64,000 nucleotides of DNA from Azospirillum thiophilum (GCF_001305595.1 NZ_CP012401.1:2677001-2741000), one strand, 5' to 3'; positions 48,893 to 61,729 are shown, counted from the stretch's first letter. Notes: generated by a model from the letters alone, not told the origin. Numbers and translations: made by a program.

Positions 48893-50206
48893 ATGACCCA
48901 GACTGAGGACGGCAAGGATACCGTTACCCTCATCGACAACAAAACGGGCAGCCAGGTCACGATGCCGGTCCTGCACGGCGCCGTCGGGCCGAGCGTGATC
49001 GACATCCGCAAGCTCTACGCCGCGACCGGCTATTTCACCTACGATCCGGGCTTCACCTCGACCGGCAGCTGCGAATCCGGCATCACCTACATCGACGGCG
49101 ACGAGGGTGTCCTGCTGCACCGCGGTTACGCCATCGACGAACTGGCCGAGCATTCGACCTTCCCGGAAGTGTGCTTCCTCCTGCTCAACAACCACCTGCC
49201 GACTGCCGCCGAGCGCACGGATTTCGAGAACATCCTGCGCCGCCACTCGATGGTGCATGAGCAGCTGACCAAGTTCTACAGCGGCTTCCGCCGCGACGCG
49301 CATCCGATGGCGATCATGTGCGGCGTCGTCGGCGCCCTGTCCGCCTTCTACCACGACTCGCTGGACATCAACGATCCGCAGGCGCGCAAGATCGCTGCGC
49401 ACCGCCTGATCGCCAAGATGCCGACGATCGCCGCGATGGCCTACAAGTATTCGACGGGCCAGCCCTTCATGTATCCGCGCAACGACCTGTCGTATGCGGA
49501 AAACTTCCTCTACATGACCTTCGGCACGCCGTGCGAGCCTTACAAGGTCAACCCGATCCTGTCCAAGGCGATGGACAAGATCTTCATCCTGCACGCTGAT
49601 CACGAGCAGAACGCCTCGACCTCGACCGTCCGTCTGGCCGGCTCGTCGGGTGCCAACCCGTTCGCCTGCATTGCCGCCGGCATCGCCTCGCTGTGGGGGC
49701 CGGCCCATGGCGGTGCGAACGAGGCCGTGCTGAAGATGCTGGAGGAGATCGGCTCGGTCGATCGCATCCCCGAGTTCGTCCGCCGCGCCAAGGACAAGAA
49801 CGACAACTTCCGCCTGATGGGCTTCGGCCATCGGGTCTACAAGAACTACGACCCGCGCGCCCAGGTGATGCGCCAGACCTGCCACGAGGTGCTCGGCGAA
49901 CTGGGCATCAAGGACGAGCCGCTGCTCGACATCGCGATGGAGCTGGAGAGGATCGCCCTGTCGGACGAGTACTTCATCGAGAAGAAGCTCTATCCGAACG
50001 TCGATTTCTACTCGGGCATCATCCTGAAGGCGATGGGCTTCCCGACCAGCATGTTCACCGTGCTGTTCGCGCTGGCCCGCACCGTCGGCTGGATCAGCCA
50101 GTGGAAGGAGATGATCGAGGATCCGGTGCAGAAGATCGGCCGTCCGCGTCAGCTCTACACCGGCCACACCAAGCGGCCCTTCGTGCCGCTGAACGAGCGT
50201 GGCTAA
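48893..50206 (+). CDS. gltA: Citrate synthase
   Basis: 437 residues, hexameric type II. Active-site His and Asp blocks: [52 protein letters not shown] and [16 protein letters not shown]. It makes citrate from oxaloacetate and acetyl-CoA. AAGGA lies about 10 bases before the ATG. In many alphaproteobacteria lpxB follows it directly; here about 7.3 kb separates them. Confidence 0.97.
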   Translation: MTQTEDGKDTVTLIDNKTGSQVTMPVLHGAVGPSVIDIRKLYAATGYFTYDPGFTSTGSCESGITYIDGDEGVLLHRGYAIDELAEHSTFPEVCFLLLNNHLPTAAERTDFENILRRHSMVHEQLTKFYSGFRRDAHPMAIMCGVVGALSAFYHDSLDINDPQARKIAAHRLIAKMPTIAAMAYKYSTGQPFMYPRNDLSYAENFLYMTFGTPCEPYKVNPILSKAMDKIFILHADHEQNASTSTVRLAGSSGANPFACIAAGIASLWGPAHGGANEAVLKMLEEIGSVDRIPEFVRRAKDKNDNFRLMGFGHRVYKNYDPRAQVMRQTCHEVLGELGIKDEPLLDIAMELERIALSDEYFIEKKLYPNVDFYSGIILKAMGFPTSMFTVLFALARTVGWISQWKEMIEDPVQKIGRPRQLYTGHTKRPFVPLNERG

Positions 50207-50402
50207 CCGGCCCACAGCCCATAAGGGAATGGGCGGCTCCAACGGAGCCGCCCAGGACCCGACTGCGTACATCGTTCCGGTCCGGCGGGTGCGTCTGCGC
50301 TCGCCGGCGAACGACAACAAAGCGCCGTTCGCCTGGCGGGTCCGCCGAATGATCGTCTATCTGCTCATCCTGGCGCTGATCGCCGGAATCGTCTTCATCT
50401 GA
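50199..50402 (+). CDS. Small single-pass membrane protein
   Basis: 67 residues from a GTG that overlaps the gltA stop, or 57 from the ATG at 50229. A basic stretch with the [10 protein letters not shown] motif (Ala-Asn-Asp-Asn is frequent in short alphaproteobacterial proteins) precedes a C-terminal membrane helix, [17 protein letters not shown]. The overlap start is attractive because the ATG lies at the foot of a GC hairpin. The function is unknown. Confidence 0.5.
   Translation: MANRPTAHKGMGGSNGAAQDPTAYIVPVRRVRLRSPANDNKAPFAWRVRRMIVYLLILALIAGIVFI
50231..50253 (+). terminator. Perfect GC hairpin behind gltA
   Basis: GGGCGGCTCC-AAC-GGAGCCGCCC is a 10-bp perfect stem with a 3-base loop, 25 bp after the gltA stop. 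There is no T-run. It lies inside the reading frame of the small membrane protein, so it may act as attenuator or mRNA stabiliser rather than full terminator. Confidence 0.5.
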
Positions 50403-50411
50403 CGATTGGAC

Positions 50412-50821
50412 TCAGTCCTGGCCGTTGCCTGATGCCAGCGTAGACCCTTCATCGATCCAGCCCATCACGCCGCCGATCATCAGCTTGACCGGCCGCCCGA
50501 TCCGCACCAGCCGCAACGCAGCGCGATCCGCCCCGTTGCAATGGGGCCCGGCACAATAGACGACGAACAGCGTTCCCTCCGGCCAATCCGCCATCCTGCG
50601 CTCTGTAATCTTGCCGTCCGGCAGATTGATCGCGCCCAGGACATGTCCGTGCGCAAACGCCGCCGGCCCGCGCACATCGAGCAGCATGAAATCCAGTGAG
50701 CCGGATTTCAGGGACTCATGGACACCCAGCAATCCGTTTCGAACGACAGGCGTCTCGCAAAATGATCGGCGGCTTCTGCCGACGGAGCCGCCTGAATTTC
50801 GGTGACGAGACTGGGCATCAT
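50412..50821 (-). pseudogene. Rhodanese-domain sulfurtransferase, frameshifted
   Basis: Two adjoining frames make one rhodanese protein. The first part, from ATG 50821, reads MMPSLVTEIQAAPSAEA then FARRLSFETDCW and then loses phase at 50724-50725. The second frame continues VHESLKSGSLDFMLLDVRGP to the active-site loop VVYCAGPHCNGADRAAL and MIGGVMGWIDEG. Adding one base (making GAT, Asp) between Trp and Val restores about 137 residues with the family's usual N terminus. The active Cys (YCAGPHC) is intact. It is either a real mutation or a sequencing error. It is downstream of the RND pump on the same strand. Confidence 0.8.
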
Positions 50822-50865
50822 TTCCGGGAAGTCCCGATCACCGGCCGGAACTTCCCGAAACGGAT

Positions 50866-54125
<3,260 letters not shown>

Positions 54126-54129
<4 letters not shown>

Positions 54130-55190
54130 ACACCCTCCGGCCTGACGATGACGTCCCCGGGCCTAAGGCCGGACAGCACCTCCAGCCCGCCGGGCTGGTC
54201 GCCGATCGTGGGAATCGTGTTGCCGACCTGCACCGGTGTCTCCGTACCATCGGTCAGGCGGACGAAATCGGTTCCGAAGCGGCGGATGATCCAGTCGGGG
54301 GGCACCATGACGGCATCCCGCGTGCCGGTGGCCACATAGACGCGCACCCGTTCGCCCACGAAGAAGTCGCCGAGCCCGGTGACCGTGGCGTCGGCGACCA
54401 CTTGGCCATTCGCCATCTCGGGATAAACTAGGCGAACGGTGCCGCGCTTCAGGTTTGGAGCCTTCGGTTCCTGGGCCGCCCCTCCGCCGGACGGAGTGAC
54501 CGGCCCAAGCCCACGGTCGCCGACCAGCACCGGGTCACCCTCATGCATGAAGCGGGCGTGCCGCTCGGGCAGATGCAGGCGCAGCACGTAGGTCTCGACG
54601 GCGATGCTCGCCACAGGCTCGCCAGGCAGCACCACCGCGCCGTCGATTACCTTGACCTGGAGGATGCGGCCGTTGGCGGGAGCGGACACGTCGCCCTCGC
54701 GCAGCTGCTGGTCCACTACCGCGCGCTCGGCCCTCATGGCAGCGATCTTAGCCCGTGCCACGTCCATCGCGGCCTGCGCATCGTCAAGCCGCTGCTGTGT
54801 GCCGGTGCCGCTGGCACGCAGTTGCCGCGCCCGGTCTAGTTCGAGTTCAGCTTGGTGCTGCTGTGCCTGGAGTGCCTGGATGCGTGCGTCCAGCGCTACC
54901 AATTGCAGCGGCAGCTTCGGATCACGCACGGTGGCAACGACTTGGCCCATGGTCACCTTGTCCCCCTCCTTGACCTTCAGACCAGCGAGCGTGCCGCCGA
55001 TGCGCGTACGGGCCAGCGTCTCATGGACGCTTTCCACAGTGGCGAAGACGGCCTTCAGATCTTCGACCGGCCGGGGCTGCACGGTGATGCGGTCGGCATC
55101 TGCCTTCATCTGGGCCTGTGCGCCATACAGTGGAGCAGTGGAGAGCAGGAGCATCGCGATCAGTGCGAGAGGGGTGTGTCGACGGGACAT
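54126..55190 (-). CDS. RND efflux periplasmic adaptor (membrane fusion protein)
   Basis: 354 residues. Signal peptide (about 1-26, ending GAQAQ) without a lipobox Cys. It has a biotinyl-lipoyl half motif (GGTLAGLKVKEGDKVTMGQ), an alpha-helical hairpin with coiled coil around residues 85-145 (LDARIQALQAQQHQAELELD), the second lipoyl half (APANGRILQVKVIDG) and a beta-barrel/MP domain (GERVRVYVATGTRDAV). AAGGTGG precedes the ATG. First gene of the pump operon, 44 bp downstream of a palindrome. Confidence 0.9.
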
Positions 55191-55233
55191 GACAGGCCAC
55201 CTTGGATGGGGTGAGTGAGCACCTCTTGATCTG

Positions 55234-55255
55234 TAATTTAGAATATGCTAAATTA
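55234..55255. promoter_or_regulatory. Operator-like palindrome, site 1 (RND side)
   Basis: TAATTTAG-N6-CTAAATTA has perfect 8-bp arms (55234-55241 and 55248-55255), 44 bp before the adaptor start. It shares the core TTTAG-N6-CTAA with site 2. The AT-rich symmetry suits an ArsR-type winged-helix repressor; the regulator is not encoded in this window. Confidence 0.65.
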
Positions 55256-55412
55256 GTGTCAATGAATGATTTGGGTGGCCGCCATACCCGACAACCATGT
55301 CAATCCTCACCTCGGAGTTCGATCCGGTGGACAGCGGCATGGCCGCAAGGCGGAGATCTAGCCGGGTGATCGAAGGTGTCGAGGCGCATCGAAGCGCTGC
55401 TCGTTTTGGCGT

Positions 55413-55428
55413 TTTAGATTATTCTAAT
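55413..55428. promoter_or_regulatory. Operator-like palindrome, site 2 (SQR side)
   Basis: TTTAG-N6-CTAAT, containing TTAGA-TTAT-TCTAA (55414-55427), lies about 158 bp before the SQR start and 179 bp from site 1. The same spacing and core as site 1 imply one regulator for both divergent units. The rest of the 395-bp intergenic region (55191-55585) holds no gene. Confidence 0.6.
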
Positions 55429-55585
55429 GTAATGCGGCAATCATCAATACCGGAGGTATGCCCTCCGGTCAGGGCGGACCGGGAAACGTCCGTCTTCGCG
55501 CATTCCCCATCAAACAACCCAAGGGCCGCCGGGTATCCGAGAACGGCATCCGAGAACAAGGCCCTACCATGGAGAGGAAACCATC

Positions 55586-56881
55586 ATGGCACACATCGTC
55601 GTCCTCGGGGCGGGCATCGGTGGCATTCCGATGGCCTACGAGATGAAGGATCTGGCACGGGCGGAGGACCGGATCACCGTCGTGTCGAATAGCGACAGCT
55701 TCCAGTTCGTGCCGTCCAATCCTTGGGTCGCCGTGGGATGGCGCAAGCGGAAAGACATCACGATCCCGCTCAGCGAACCCTTCGCCCGCAAAGGCATCGC
55801 CTTCAAGCCGGTCGGCTGCCGTCGGGTGCGCCCGGAGGAGAACAGACTGGAACTGAATGACGGCACCAGCCTCGACTACGACCATCTGGTGATCGCCACC
55901 GGCCCCGAACTTGCCTTCGACGAGATCGACGGATTCGGACCGCAGGCCAACACGATCTCCATCTGCCACGTAGACCATGCGGTGGAGGCGGCCGAACGGT
56001 GGGAAGCGTTCTGCCGCGCCCCCGGCCCGCTGGTGATCGGCGCCGTGCAGGGTGCCTCTTGCTTCGGCCCGGCCTATGAGTTCGCGATGATCGTCGACTC
56101 AGACCTGCGGCGCCGGAAGATCCGGCACAAGGTACCCATCACCTTCGTCTCTTCCGAGCCTTACATCGGCCATCTCGGCCTGGGCGGCGTAGGCGACACC
56201 AAGGGGCTGCTGGAATCGGCTCTGCGTGAGCGTCACATCAAGTGGATCGTCAACGCCCGTACCGACAGATTCGAGCCGCAGGCGGTGCATGTCACCGAGA
56301 TCGGCGAAGACGGCCAGGAGAAGGCCAGGCACGTTCTCGACAGCAGTCTGACGATGATGCTCCCCGCCTTCCGTGGGATCGACGCCCTGCGTGGCGCGGA
56401 GGGGCTGGTAAACCCGCGCGGCTTCGTGCTGACCGACAAGCATCAGCGCAACCCGACATACCGAAACGTCTTCGGCGTTGGCGTGTGCATCGCCATCCCG
56501 CCGGTCGAGAAGACGCTGGTGCCGGTCGGCGTGCCCAAGACCGGCTACATGATCGAGACCATGGTCACCGCCACCGCGCGCAACATCCGCGCCCTGCTCG
56601 ATGGAACGGAGCCAACCGAGGAACCGACCTGGAATGCGCTATGCTTGGCCGATTTCGGGGACAGCGGCGTCGCCTTCGTCGCCATGCCGCAGATTCCGCC
56701 ACGCAACATCAACTGGTCGTCGCACGGACGCTGGGTGCATCTCGCCAAAGTGGGGTTCGAGCGCTATTTCCTGCGCAAGGTCCGCAAAGGCCTCAGCGAG
56801 CCGGGGTACGAGCGCTATGTGCTCAAGCTGCTCGGCCTGAAGCGCGTCCAGGAGCCTGCCACGACAACGAGCGACGTGTGA
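55586..56881 (+). CDS. sqr: Sulfide:quinone oxidoreductase, type I
   Basis: 431 residues. The FAD Rossmann site is IVVLGAGIGGIPMAYEM (about 4-20). The three Cys typical of type I SQR are present: C127 (SICHVDH), C159 (GASCFGPAYEF) and C353 (ALCLADFGDSG). PVGVPKTGYMIETM and C-terminal amphipathic helices for membrane docking follow. It oxidises sulfide to (poly)sulfide sulfur and passes electrons to quinone. AGAGGA lies about 7 bases before the ATG. It diverges from the RND pump operon across a promoter with two palindromes. Confidence 0.93.
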   Translation: MAHIVVLGAGIGGIPMAYEMKDLARAEDRITVVSNSDSFQFVPSNPWVAVGWRKRKDITIPLSEPFARKGIAFKPVGCRRVRPEENRLELNDGTSLDYDHLVIATGPELAFDEIDGFGPQANTISICHVDHAVEAAERWEAFCRAPGPLVIGAVQGASCFGPAYEFAMIVDSDLRRRKIRHKVPITFVSSEPYIGHLGLGGVGDTKGLLESALRERHIKWIVNARTDRFEPQAVHVTEIGEDGQEKARHVLDSSLTMMLPAFRGIDALRGAEGLVNPRGFVLTDKHQRNPTYRNVFGVGVCIAIPPVEKTLVPVGVPKTGYMIETMVTATARNIRALLDGTEPTEEPTWNALCLADFGDSGVAFVAMPQIPPRNINWSSHGRWVHLAKVGFERYFLRKVRKGLSEPGYERYVLKLLGLKRVQEPATTTSDV

Positions 56882-57036
56882 CCGCTGGTCGCTTCTATTT
56901 CCGCCTGCGTCCGGGATAAATTCGACGAAATGTCGCGCAGCCATCCATAGGAGCGGTCGCACTCCCGATCTCTCTGGTCGCGTTTGATCGCCATGCGGAG
57001 GGCGCGGGCGTTCTACAGTATATTTTTCTGGCAGGA

Positions 57037-57103
57037 CGTGACGCACGAGCGGCAGCGGTGTGAAAAATAACCACCGACCAAACCGCTGCCGAAATGCGTC
57101 ACG
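57037..57103. repeat. Long imperfect inverted repeat between sqr and gloA
   Basis: The left arm CGTGACGCA (57037-57045) plus CGGCAGCGGT (57050-57059) pairs with ACCGCTGCCG (57082-57091) plus TGCGTCACG (57095-57103). That gives 9 + 10 bp with a small internal loop and a 22-base AT-rich loop. It sits between two convergent genes and may terminate both, though T-runs are lacking. Confidence 0.6.
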
Positions 57104-57125
57104 CAAAGAACATCGATTGGAACGC

Positions 57126-57521
57126 CTACTTGGCCTCGATCAGTTCGACCTTGTAACCGTCGGGATCCTCGATGAAGGCGATTACGGTGGAGCCGTGCTT
57201 CATCGGCCCCGGCGGACGCGGGATCTTGACACCTTCAGCCGCCAGCGTTTCGCAGGTGGAATAAATGTCGGGAACACCGAGCGCGATGTGGCCGTAGGCG
57301 GTTCCGATCTCGTACGGCTCCTTCTGATCCCAATTGTGAGTCAGTTCCAGAACTGCGGTATCGGCTTCATCGCCATAGCCGACAAAAGCCAGCGTGAAGC
57401 GCCCCCCCTCGTAATCGCTGCGGCGCAGCAGCTTCATGCCGAGAAGCCGGGTGTAGAAGTCCAAAGACTTCTCCAGATCCAGCACCCGCAACATCGTATG
57501 CAGCAGACGGAATTCGCTCAT
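57126..57521 (-). CDS. gloA: Lactoylglutathione lyase (glyoxalase I)
   Basis: 131 residues, two VOC-fold halves. It opens [31 protein letters not shown], with a metal-ligand His near residue 6, and has [25 protein letters not shown] (Glu and His ligands) and [15 protein letters not shown] at the end. It isomerises the methylglyoxal-glutathione adduct. Its ATG overlaps the lpxB stop (4 bp), so it is the last gene of the lipid A operon. Confidence 0.94.
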   Translation of the reverse strand: MSEFRLLHTMLRVLDLEKSLDFYTRLLGMKLLRRSDYEGGRFTLAFVGYGDEADTAVLELTHNWDQKEPYEIGTAYGHIALGVPDIYSTCETLAAEGVKIPRPPGPMKHGSTVIAFIEDPDGYKVELIEAK

Positions 57522-58735
57522 GGTCTCTGTTCTCCCGCTTGGCGGTCGTTTGGTCGATGGTCGGCGATGACGTCCAGAATGGTGCGGGCCGCGCGTTCGC
57601 TGGGCGGCGTACCGCCCTGCCCCAGCCAGCGCGCGACCTCGGCGACGCCATCGATCTGCATCTGGCGCGCTTCCGGCTCGTCAAGCAGGCGGCCTAACTC
57701 GGCAGCCAGTCTATCGGGTCGGCAGTCCTGCTGCAGCAGTTCCGGCACCAGCATCCGATCAAGCATCAGGTTGACGAGATTGACGTACTTCACTCGGATC
57801 AGCCGGCGATACAGGGCGACTGTCACCGGGTTCAGTCGATAGGCAATCACCGTCGGCAGCCCCGCGAGCGCCAATTCCAGCGCCACGGTCCCCGATGCAG
57901 CAAGCGCCGCTTCTGCAGCATCAAAGGCATCATATTTGTCAGCATCACCCTCGAGAAGCAGGGTGCGCACCGGCCAATCCGCAACCGCAGCGGCGACCCG
58001 GTCGCGCACCGTGGCCACGGTGGGGACGACCGCCACGAGATCGGGATGGGTTGGGCGAAGAACCTCGAGCGTGGCGCGGAAATCCGGCAACAGGCGTGAT
58101 ACTTCGCCCTTACGGCTACCCGGCAACATTGCGACGACCCGGTCGGTAGGCGCCAGCCCATGCCTCTCACGGAACCGGGTGCCATCGCCTTTTCCCGCGC
58201 CACCCTCGACCACGGAATGGCCGACGAATGTACAAGGCAATCCCTCCCGCAGGAAATAGGGAGGCTCGAAGGGAAGCACGGCCAGTAGATGATCGTAGAT
58301 TGCCGCGTATTTCGCCGCCCGTTTCGGCTTCCAGGCCCATACGGTCGGGGCTACGTAATGGATCAACGGAATATCCGGGGACGCGGCGCGGACCTTCCTG
58401 GCAACGCGAACCGTGAAGCCCGGAGAATCGATGCCGACCACCGCGTCAGGACGCAGCCGTGTGATTTCCGATACTGTCTGGTCGATGCGGCGAATCAAAT
58501 TGGGCAGGTGCGGCAACAGCTCAAAAACGCCGAACAGCGTCAACTCCCCCATTGGGAACAGACTGACCAACCCTTCGGCGATCATCTTTTCGCCGCCGAT
58601 TCCGACGAACCGCACCTTGTCGCCAGTGAGGTTCCGTGCCGCCGCCATCAAACGGGCGCCCAGCGCATCGCCAGACGGCTCGCCTGCAATCAGGAACAGG
58701 GTTGGCCCATCATCGGCCGTGTCGATCAGCGTCAT
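57518..58735 (-). CDS. lpxB: Lipid-A-disaccharide synthase
   Basis: 405 residues, GT19. It condenses UDP-diacylglucosamine with lipid X. Visible: [18 protein letters not shown] (about 13-30), [35 protein letters not shown] and [14 protein letters not shown]. It overlaps lpxI upstream and gloA downstream, both by 4 bp. Peripheral inner-membrane enzyme. Confidence 0.95.
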   Translation of the reverse strand: MTLIDTADDGPTLFLIAGEPSGDALGARLMAAARNLTGDKVRFVGIGGEKMIAEGLVSLFPMGELTLFGVFELLPHLPNLIRRIDQTVSEITRLRPDAVVGIDSPGFTVRVARKVRAASPDIPLIHYVAPTVWAWKPKRAAKYAAIYDHLLAVLPFEPPYFLREGLPCTFVGHSVVEGGAGKGDGTRFRERHGLAPTDRVVAMLPGSRKGEVSRLLPDFRATLEVLRPTHPDLVAVVPTVATVRDRVAAAVADWPVRTLLLEGDADKYDAFDAAEAALAASGTVALELALAGLPTVIAYRLNPVTVALYRRLIRVKYVNLVNLMLDRMLVPELLQQDCRPDRLAAELGRLLDEPEARQMQIDGVAEVARWLGQGGTPPSERAARTILDVIADHRPNDRQAGEQRP

Positions 58736-59589
58736 TGGGGAGCCTCGATGCCCACCACGAACAGACCGAGCCGGTCGGCCGCCTCCGCCACGGCGGTACG
58801 GTCGACCAGCAGGCTGCCGCCCGCCTCCACCGCGATACCGCGCAAACCCGCGGAGGCTGCCTTCTCCACCGTGGTGACGCCCATGGTCGGCAGGTCGATG
58901 CGTCGGTCCTGTCTCGGCTTTTTGACCTTGACCAGCACACCGCCGGGGCCGGGCCGCGCAAGCCCGGCACAGCGTGCCAGCATTTCGTCGGTGCCCTCGA
59001 TCGCCTCCACCGCCAGGACGATGCCCTGCTGAACCACAGCACCCTGTCCGACATCGAGAGCGCCCAGAGCACGGGCGACTTCGACCGCACGGGCGATGTC
59101 GCGCTCGGCCTCGGCATCCGGTATCCGACGCCCGACCGGCCCCAGCGTCGTCAGCAGGTCCTTGAGCAATTCTTGCAACCCGATGACACGGAAACCATCC
59201 TCCTCCATCTCGCGGATCACCGCGCGGAGCAACCCGTCGTCACCGAGCGCCCGGGTTCCAACGCGGGCGAGGAAGCGCGCGGTTCGCCAATCCGGCATCA
59301 ATTCAGTGAAGGAGGGACGCTTGACCGGACCGGCGAGAACGACCTCGCCAACGCCCTCGTCATGCAGGCGTCGTAGGATGGTGCCCGCGGCACCGAATCG
59401 GCTCCACAGATGCGGTAGTCCGGCGACCGTCTCCGGATCTGTATGGCCGTCGAATGCGACCACGAAGACCTCACGACCTTGGCCGCGCACCGCGCTGGCG
59501 ATCCTGGCCGGCAGCGTGCCGCCGCCGGCCAGGATCGCCAGTTTTGGGCCGAGCGAATCGCAAGAGTCCATTTGCCCGGAATCGGCCAT
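58732..59589 (-). CDS. lpxI: UDP-2,3-diacylglucosamine pyrophosphatase LpxI
   Basis: 285 residues. LpxI replaces LpxH in alphaproteobacteria and cleaves UDP-2,3-diacylglucosamine to lipid X. Marks: LAILAGGGTLPARIASAV near the start, VLAGPVKRPSF, and the C-terminal EAIEGTDEMLARCAGL with TCxPAMGVxT-like segment DLPTMGVTTVEKAASAGL. Position between lpxA and lpxB is standard. Confidence 0.94.
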   Translation of the reverse strand: MADSGQMDSCDSLGPKLAILAGGGTLPARIASAVRGQGREVFVVAFDGHTDPETVAGLPHLWSRFGAAGTILRRLHDEGVGEVVLAGPVKRPSFTELMPDWRTARFLARVGTRALGDDGLLRAVIREMEEDGFRVIGLQELLKDLLTTLGPVGRRIPDAEAERDIARAVEVARALGALDVGQGAVVQQGIVLAVEAIEGTDEMLARCAGLARPGPGGVLVKVKKPRQDRRIDLPTMGVTTVEKAASAGLRGIAVEAGGSLLVDRTAVAEAADRLGLFVVGIEAPQ

Positions 59590-59601
59590 CGGCCGCCTCC
59601 C

Positions 59602-60396
59602 TCAGCTCTCGCGCGGCTGGCAGAGGGATCGTGCCTCCTTGGCGCGGATGAAGGTGAGCACGTCGGAAATCAGCGCACTCTCGCCGAAATCTCGTCCGAC
59701 CTCCTCCACACGCTCCGCAAAGGTTCCCTCCGAACCGAACAGCATACGATAGGCCGCACGAAGGGCGTGGATATCATCCTTCTTGAAACCACGCCGCTCA
59801 AGCCCCACCAGATTCAGGCCGGCCAGCCGTGCGCGGTCCCCCATCACCAGCCCAAAGGGGATGACATCGTTCTCGACGCCCGACATTCCGCCGATCATGG
59901 CGTGGGAACCGATGCGGACAAACTGCCGGACCGCCGAAAGACCACCGATGATGACGTAATCGCCCAGGGTGACGTGGCCTCCCAGGGTGGCATTGTTCGC
60001 CATGATGACGTGGTCACCGACAATGCAGTCGTGCGCCACGTGCGATCCCATCATGAACAACCCATCGTCGCCGACGCGGGTGATCATGCCGCCGCCTTCC
60101 GTGCCGGGGTTCATCGTCACATGCTCACGGATCTGGTTGCGGGCACCGATGACCAGTTCGGACGGTTCACCGTGGAACTTGAGGTCCTGCGGACGATGGC
60201 CAATGGAGGCGAACGGGTAGATGACGGTGCCTGCGCCGATGCTGGTCCGCCCGTCGACCGCCACATGCGACACCAGCCGAACGCCGTCGCCCAGCGTGAC
60301 GTCGGGACCGACGACACAGAAGGGGCCGATGCCGACCCCCTCCCCCAGTTTGGCCGCGGGATCGACGATGGCGGACGGATGGATGGTGACGGTCAT
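59602..60396 (-). CDS. lpxA: Acyl-ACP--UDP-N-acetylglucosamine O-acyltransferase
   Basis: 264 residues of left-handed beta-helix hexapeptide repeats (for example [20 protein letters not shown] and [19 protein letters not shown]) and a C-terminal helical part. The catalytic His lies in [19 protein letters not shown]. First committed step of lipid A. The ATG at 60396 overlaps the fabZ stop. Confidence 0.96.
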   Translation of the reverse strand: MTVTIHPSAIVDPAAKLGEGVGIGPFCVVGPDVTLGDGVRLVSHVAVDGRTSIGAGTVIYPFASIGHRPQDLKFHGEPSELVIGARNQIREHVTMNPGTEGGGMITRVGDDGLFMMGSHVAHDCIVGDHVIMANNATLGGHVTLGDYVIIGGLSAVRQFVRIGSHAMIGGMSGVENDVIPFGLVMGDRARLAGLNLVGLERRGFKKDDIHALRAAYRMLFGSEGTFAERVEEVGRDFGESALISDVLTFIRAKEARSLCQPRES

Positions 60397-60875
60397 TTTT
60401 CGTCCAAAATCATGGCGGAATAGATGGCTTCGGCGACAAGGACGCCGTTGACCTTGGCCTCGCCCTTGAATTTCCACACGTTGGCGCGCTTACGCTGCTT
60501 GGTGACGTGGATATGGATGGTGTCGCCGGGCGTTACCGGTCTACGGAAACGTGCCTCGTCCACGGTCATGAAATAGACGAGCTTGCCTTCAGCGTCCGAC
60601 CCAAGCGTTGCAACCACCAGGACAGCCGATGTCTGGGCCATCGCTTCGATGATCAGCACGCCGGGCATGACGGGGCGTGACGGGAAATGACCCTGGAAGA
60701 AGGGCTCGTTGATCGTGACGTTCTTAACGCCGGTGGCGCCTTCGCCCAGCGTCACATCGATCACCCGGTCGATCATGAGGATCGGGTAACGGTGCGGAAT
60801 CATCTGCATGATCCGCCCAATGTCGATGTCGTCGATCTTCATGCTCTGTGCGTTGTTGTCCGCCGTCACGTCCAT
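60393..60875 (-). CDS. fabZ: 3-hydroxyacyl-ACP dehydratase FabZ
   Basis: 160 residues, hotdog fold. [16 protein letters not shown], then [26 protein letters not shown] (split, about 57-82) holds the catalytic His and Glu. It dehydrates 3-hydroxyacyl-ACP in fatty-acid synthesis and competes with LpxA/LpxD for substrate. The start may also be the in-frame ATG at 60842. It is separated from skp by 214 bp where lpxD would normally be. Confidence 0.95.
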   Translation of the reverse strand: MDVTADNNAQSMKIDDIDIGRIMQMIPHRYPILMIDRVIDVTLGEGATGVKNVTINEPFFQGHFPSRPVMPGVLIIEAMAQTSAVLVVATLGSDAEGKLVYFMTVDEARFRRPVTPGDTIHIHVTKQRKRANVWKFKGEAKVNGVLVAEAIYSAMILDEK

Positions 60876-61038
60876 TGCCCGGCCGCCCGCCTTTCCACCA
60901 ACCTATAGGGTTCGATGTTCCCGTCTTCGAAGGGAACGGGCACCGCCGCCCCGATCAGGGGCACGGCGCCATATCGCATGTTCCGCCTTCTTGCCCCATT
61001 TCCGCGGCGACCGCAACCGCGGCAACCTGGAAACGGGA

Positions 61039-61077
61039 CAGGGCCGCCACCGCCCTCCAAGGACGGCAGCGGCCCTG
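61039..61077 (-). terminator. Hairpin after skp
   Basis: CAGGGCCGC (61039-61047) and GCGGCCCTG (61069-61077) pair, with further pairing inside, 13 bp after the skp stop. It may separate bamA-skp from the fabZ-lpx operon. The space from here to fabZ (60876-61038) shows no gene and no lpxD remnant. Confidence 0.6.
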
Positions 61078-61089
61078 CTCAAGCATGGT

Positions 61090-61728
61090 TCACTGTTTCG
61101 GAACGTTCAGAGCAACCTGAGGCAGCTTCTTGTTAACCCGCTCCATCACCGTATCGGTGACGTCGAGCTGGGTGTCCACCAGCACGAATTGCTGACGCGC
61201 CAACACCAGATTGGCGCCACGTTCACGAGAGATGTCGGCGACCACCTCGACCATCGTCTTGTGGACAACAGCCATCGCCTCGTTCAACCCGGTTTCCAGA
61301 GCCCGCTTGCGGTTCTGGACGGTCTTCTGCACCTCGGCGACTTGCTTTTCGAAGTCGCGGCGCTTGTTGGCAAGAGCTTCCGGCGACAGGACCGTCTGCT
61401 GCTTGCGCAACTCGTCCTCGTTCTTCCGAAGCTTGTCCTCCAGAGCGGAGATTTCCTTCTGATAGGAGTCGCGCAGCGTCTCGAAGGACTTGGTGATACC
61501 CTTCGATGCACTGGATTCCTGCATGATCTTCTGGACGTCGATCACGGCGATCACGGGAGCCTTGAGCTCCGCCCCCGGCGCCGGGGGCTTGGCAGCGTCA
61601 GCCTTCGGAGCCTCCGCCTTGGGCGTGGTCTGCGCCTGGACCGAGGTCATGGCGAACAGGAAACCGGCGGCCGTGACAGCCGATAGAACGGCGACGCGGA
61701 AAGGCGCCTTCGATAGGATGGGTTGCAT
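61090..61728 (-). CDS. skp: OmpH/Skp family outer-membrane protein chaperone
   Basis: 212 residues. Signal peptide (about 1-31, ending TSVQAQT), an Ala/Pro/Lys linker, then the OmpH domain: APVIAVIDVQKIMQESSASKG and a long coiled coil (SALEDKLRKNEDELRKQQ and following, about 100-165) forming the tentacles. Periplasmic chaperone delivering outer-membrane proteins to BamA, whose gene stops 1 bp upstream. Confidence 0.93.
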   Translation of the reverse strand: MQPILSKAPFRVAVLSAVTAAGFLFAMTSVQAQTTPKAEAPKADAAKPPAPGAELKAPVIAVIDVQKIMQESSASKGITKSFETLRDSYQKEISALEDKLRKNEDELRKQQTVLSPEALANKRRDFEKQVAEVQKTVQNRKRALETGLNEAMAVVHKTMVEVVADISRERGANLVLARQQFVLVDTQLDVTDTVMERVNKKLPQVALNVPKQ

Positions 61729-61729
61729 C

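Noticed and set aside
60866..61060. 64-residue minus-strand frame in the skp-fabZ gap as an lpxD remnant
   Set aside because: It has no hexapeptide repeats or other LpxD features, and overlaps the fabZ start.
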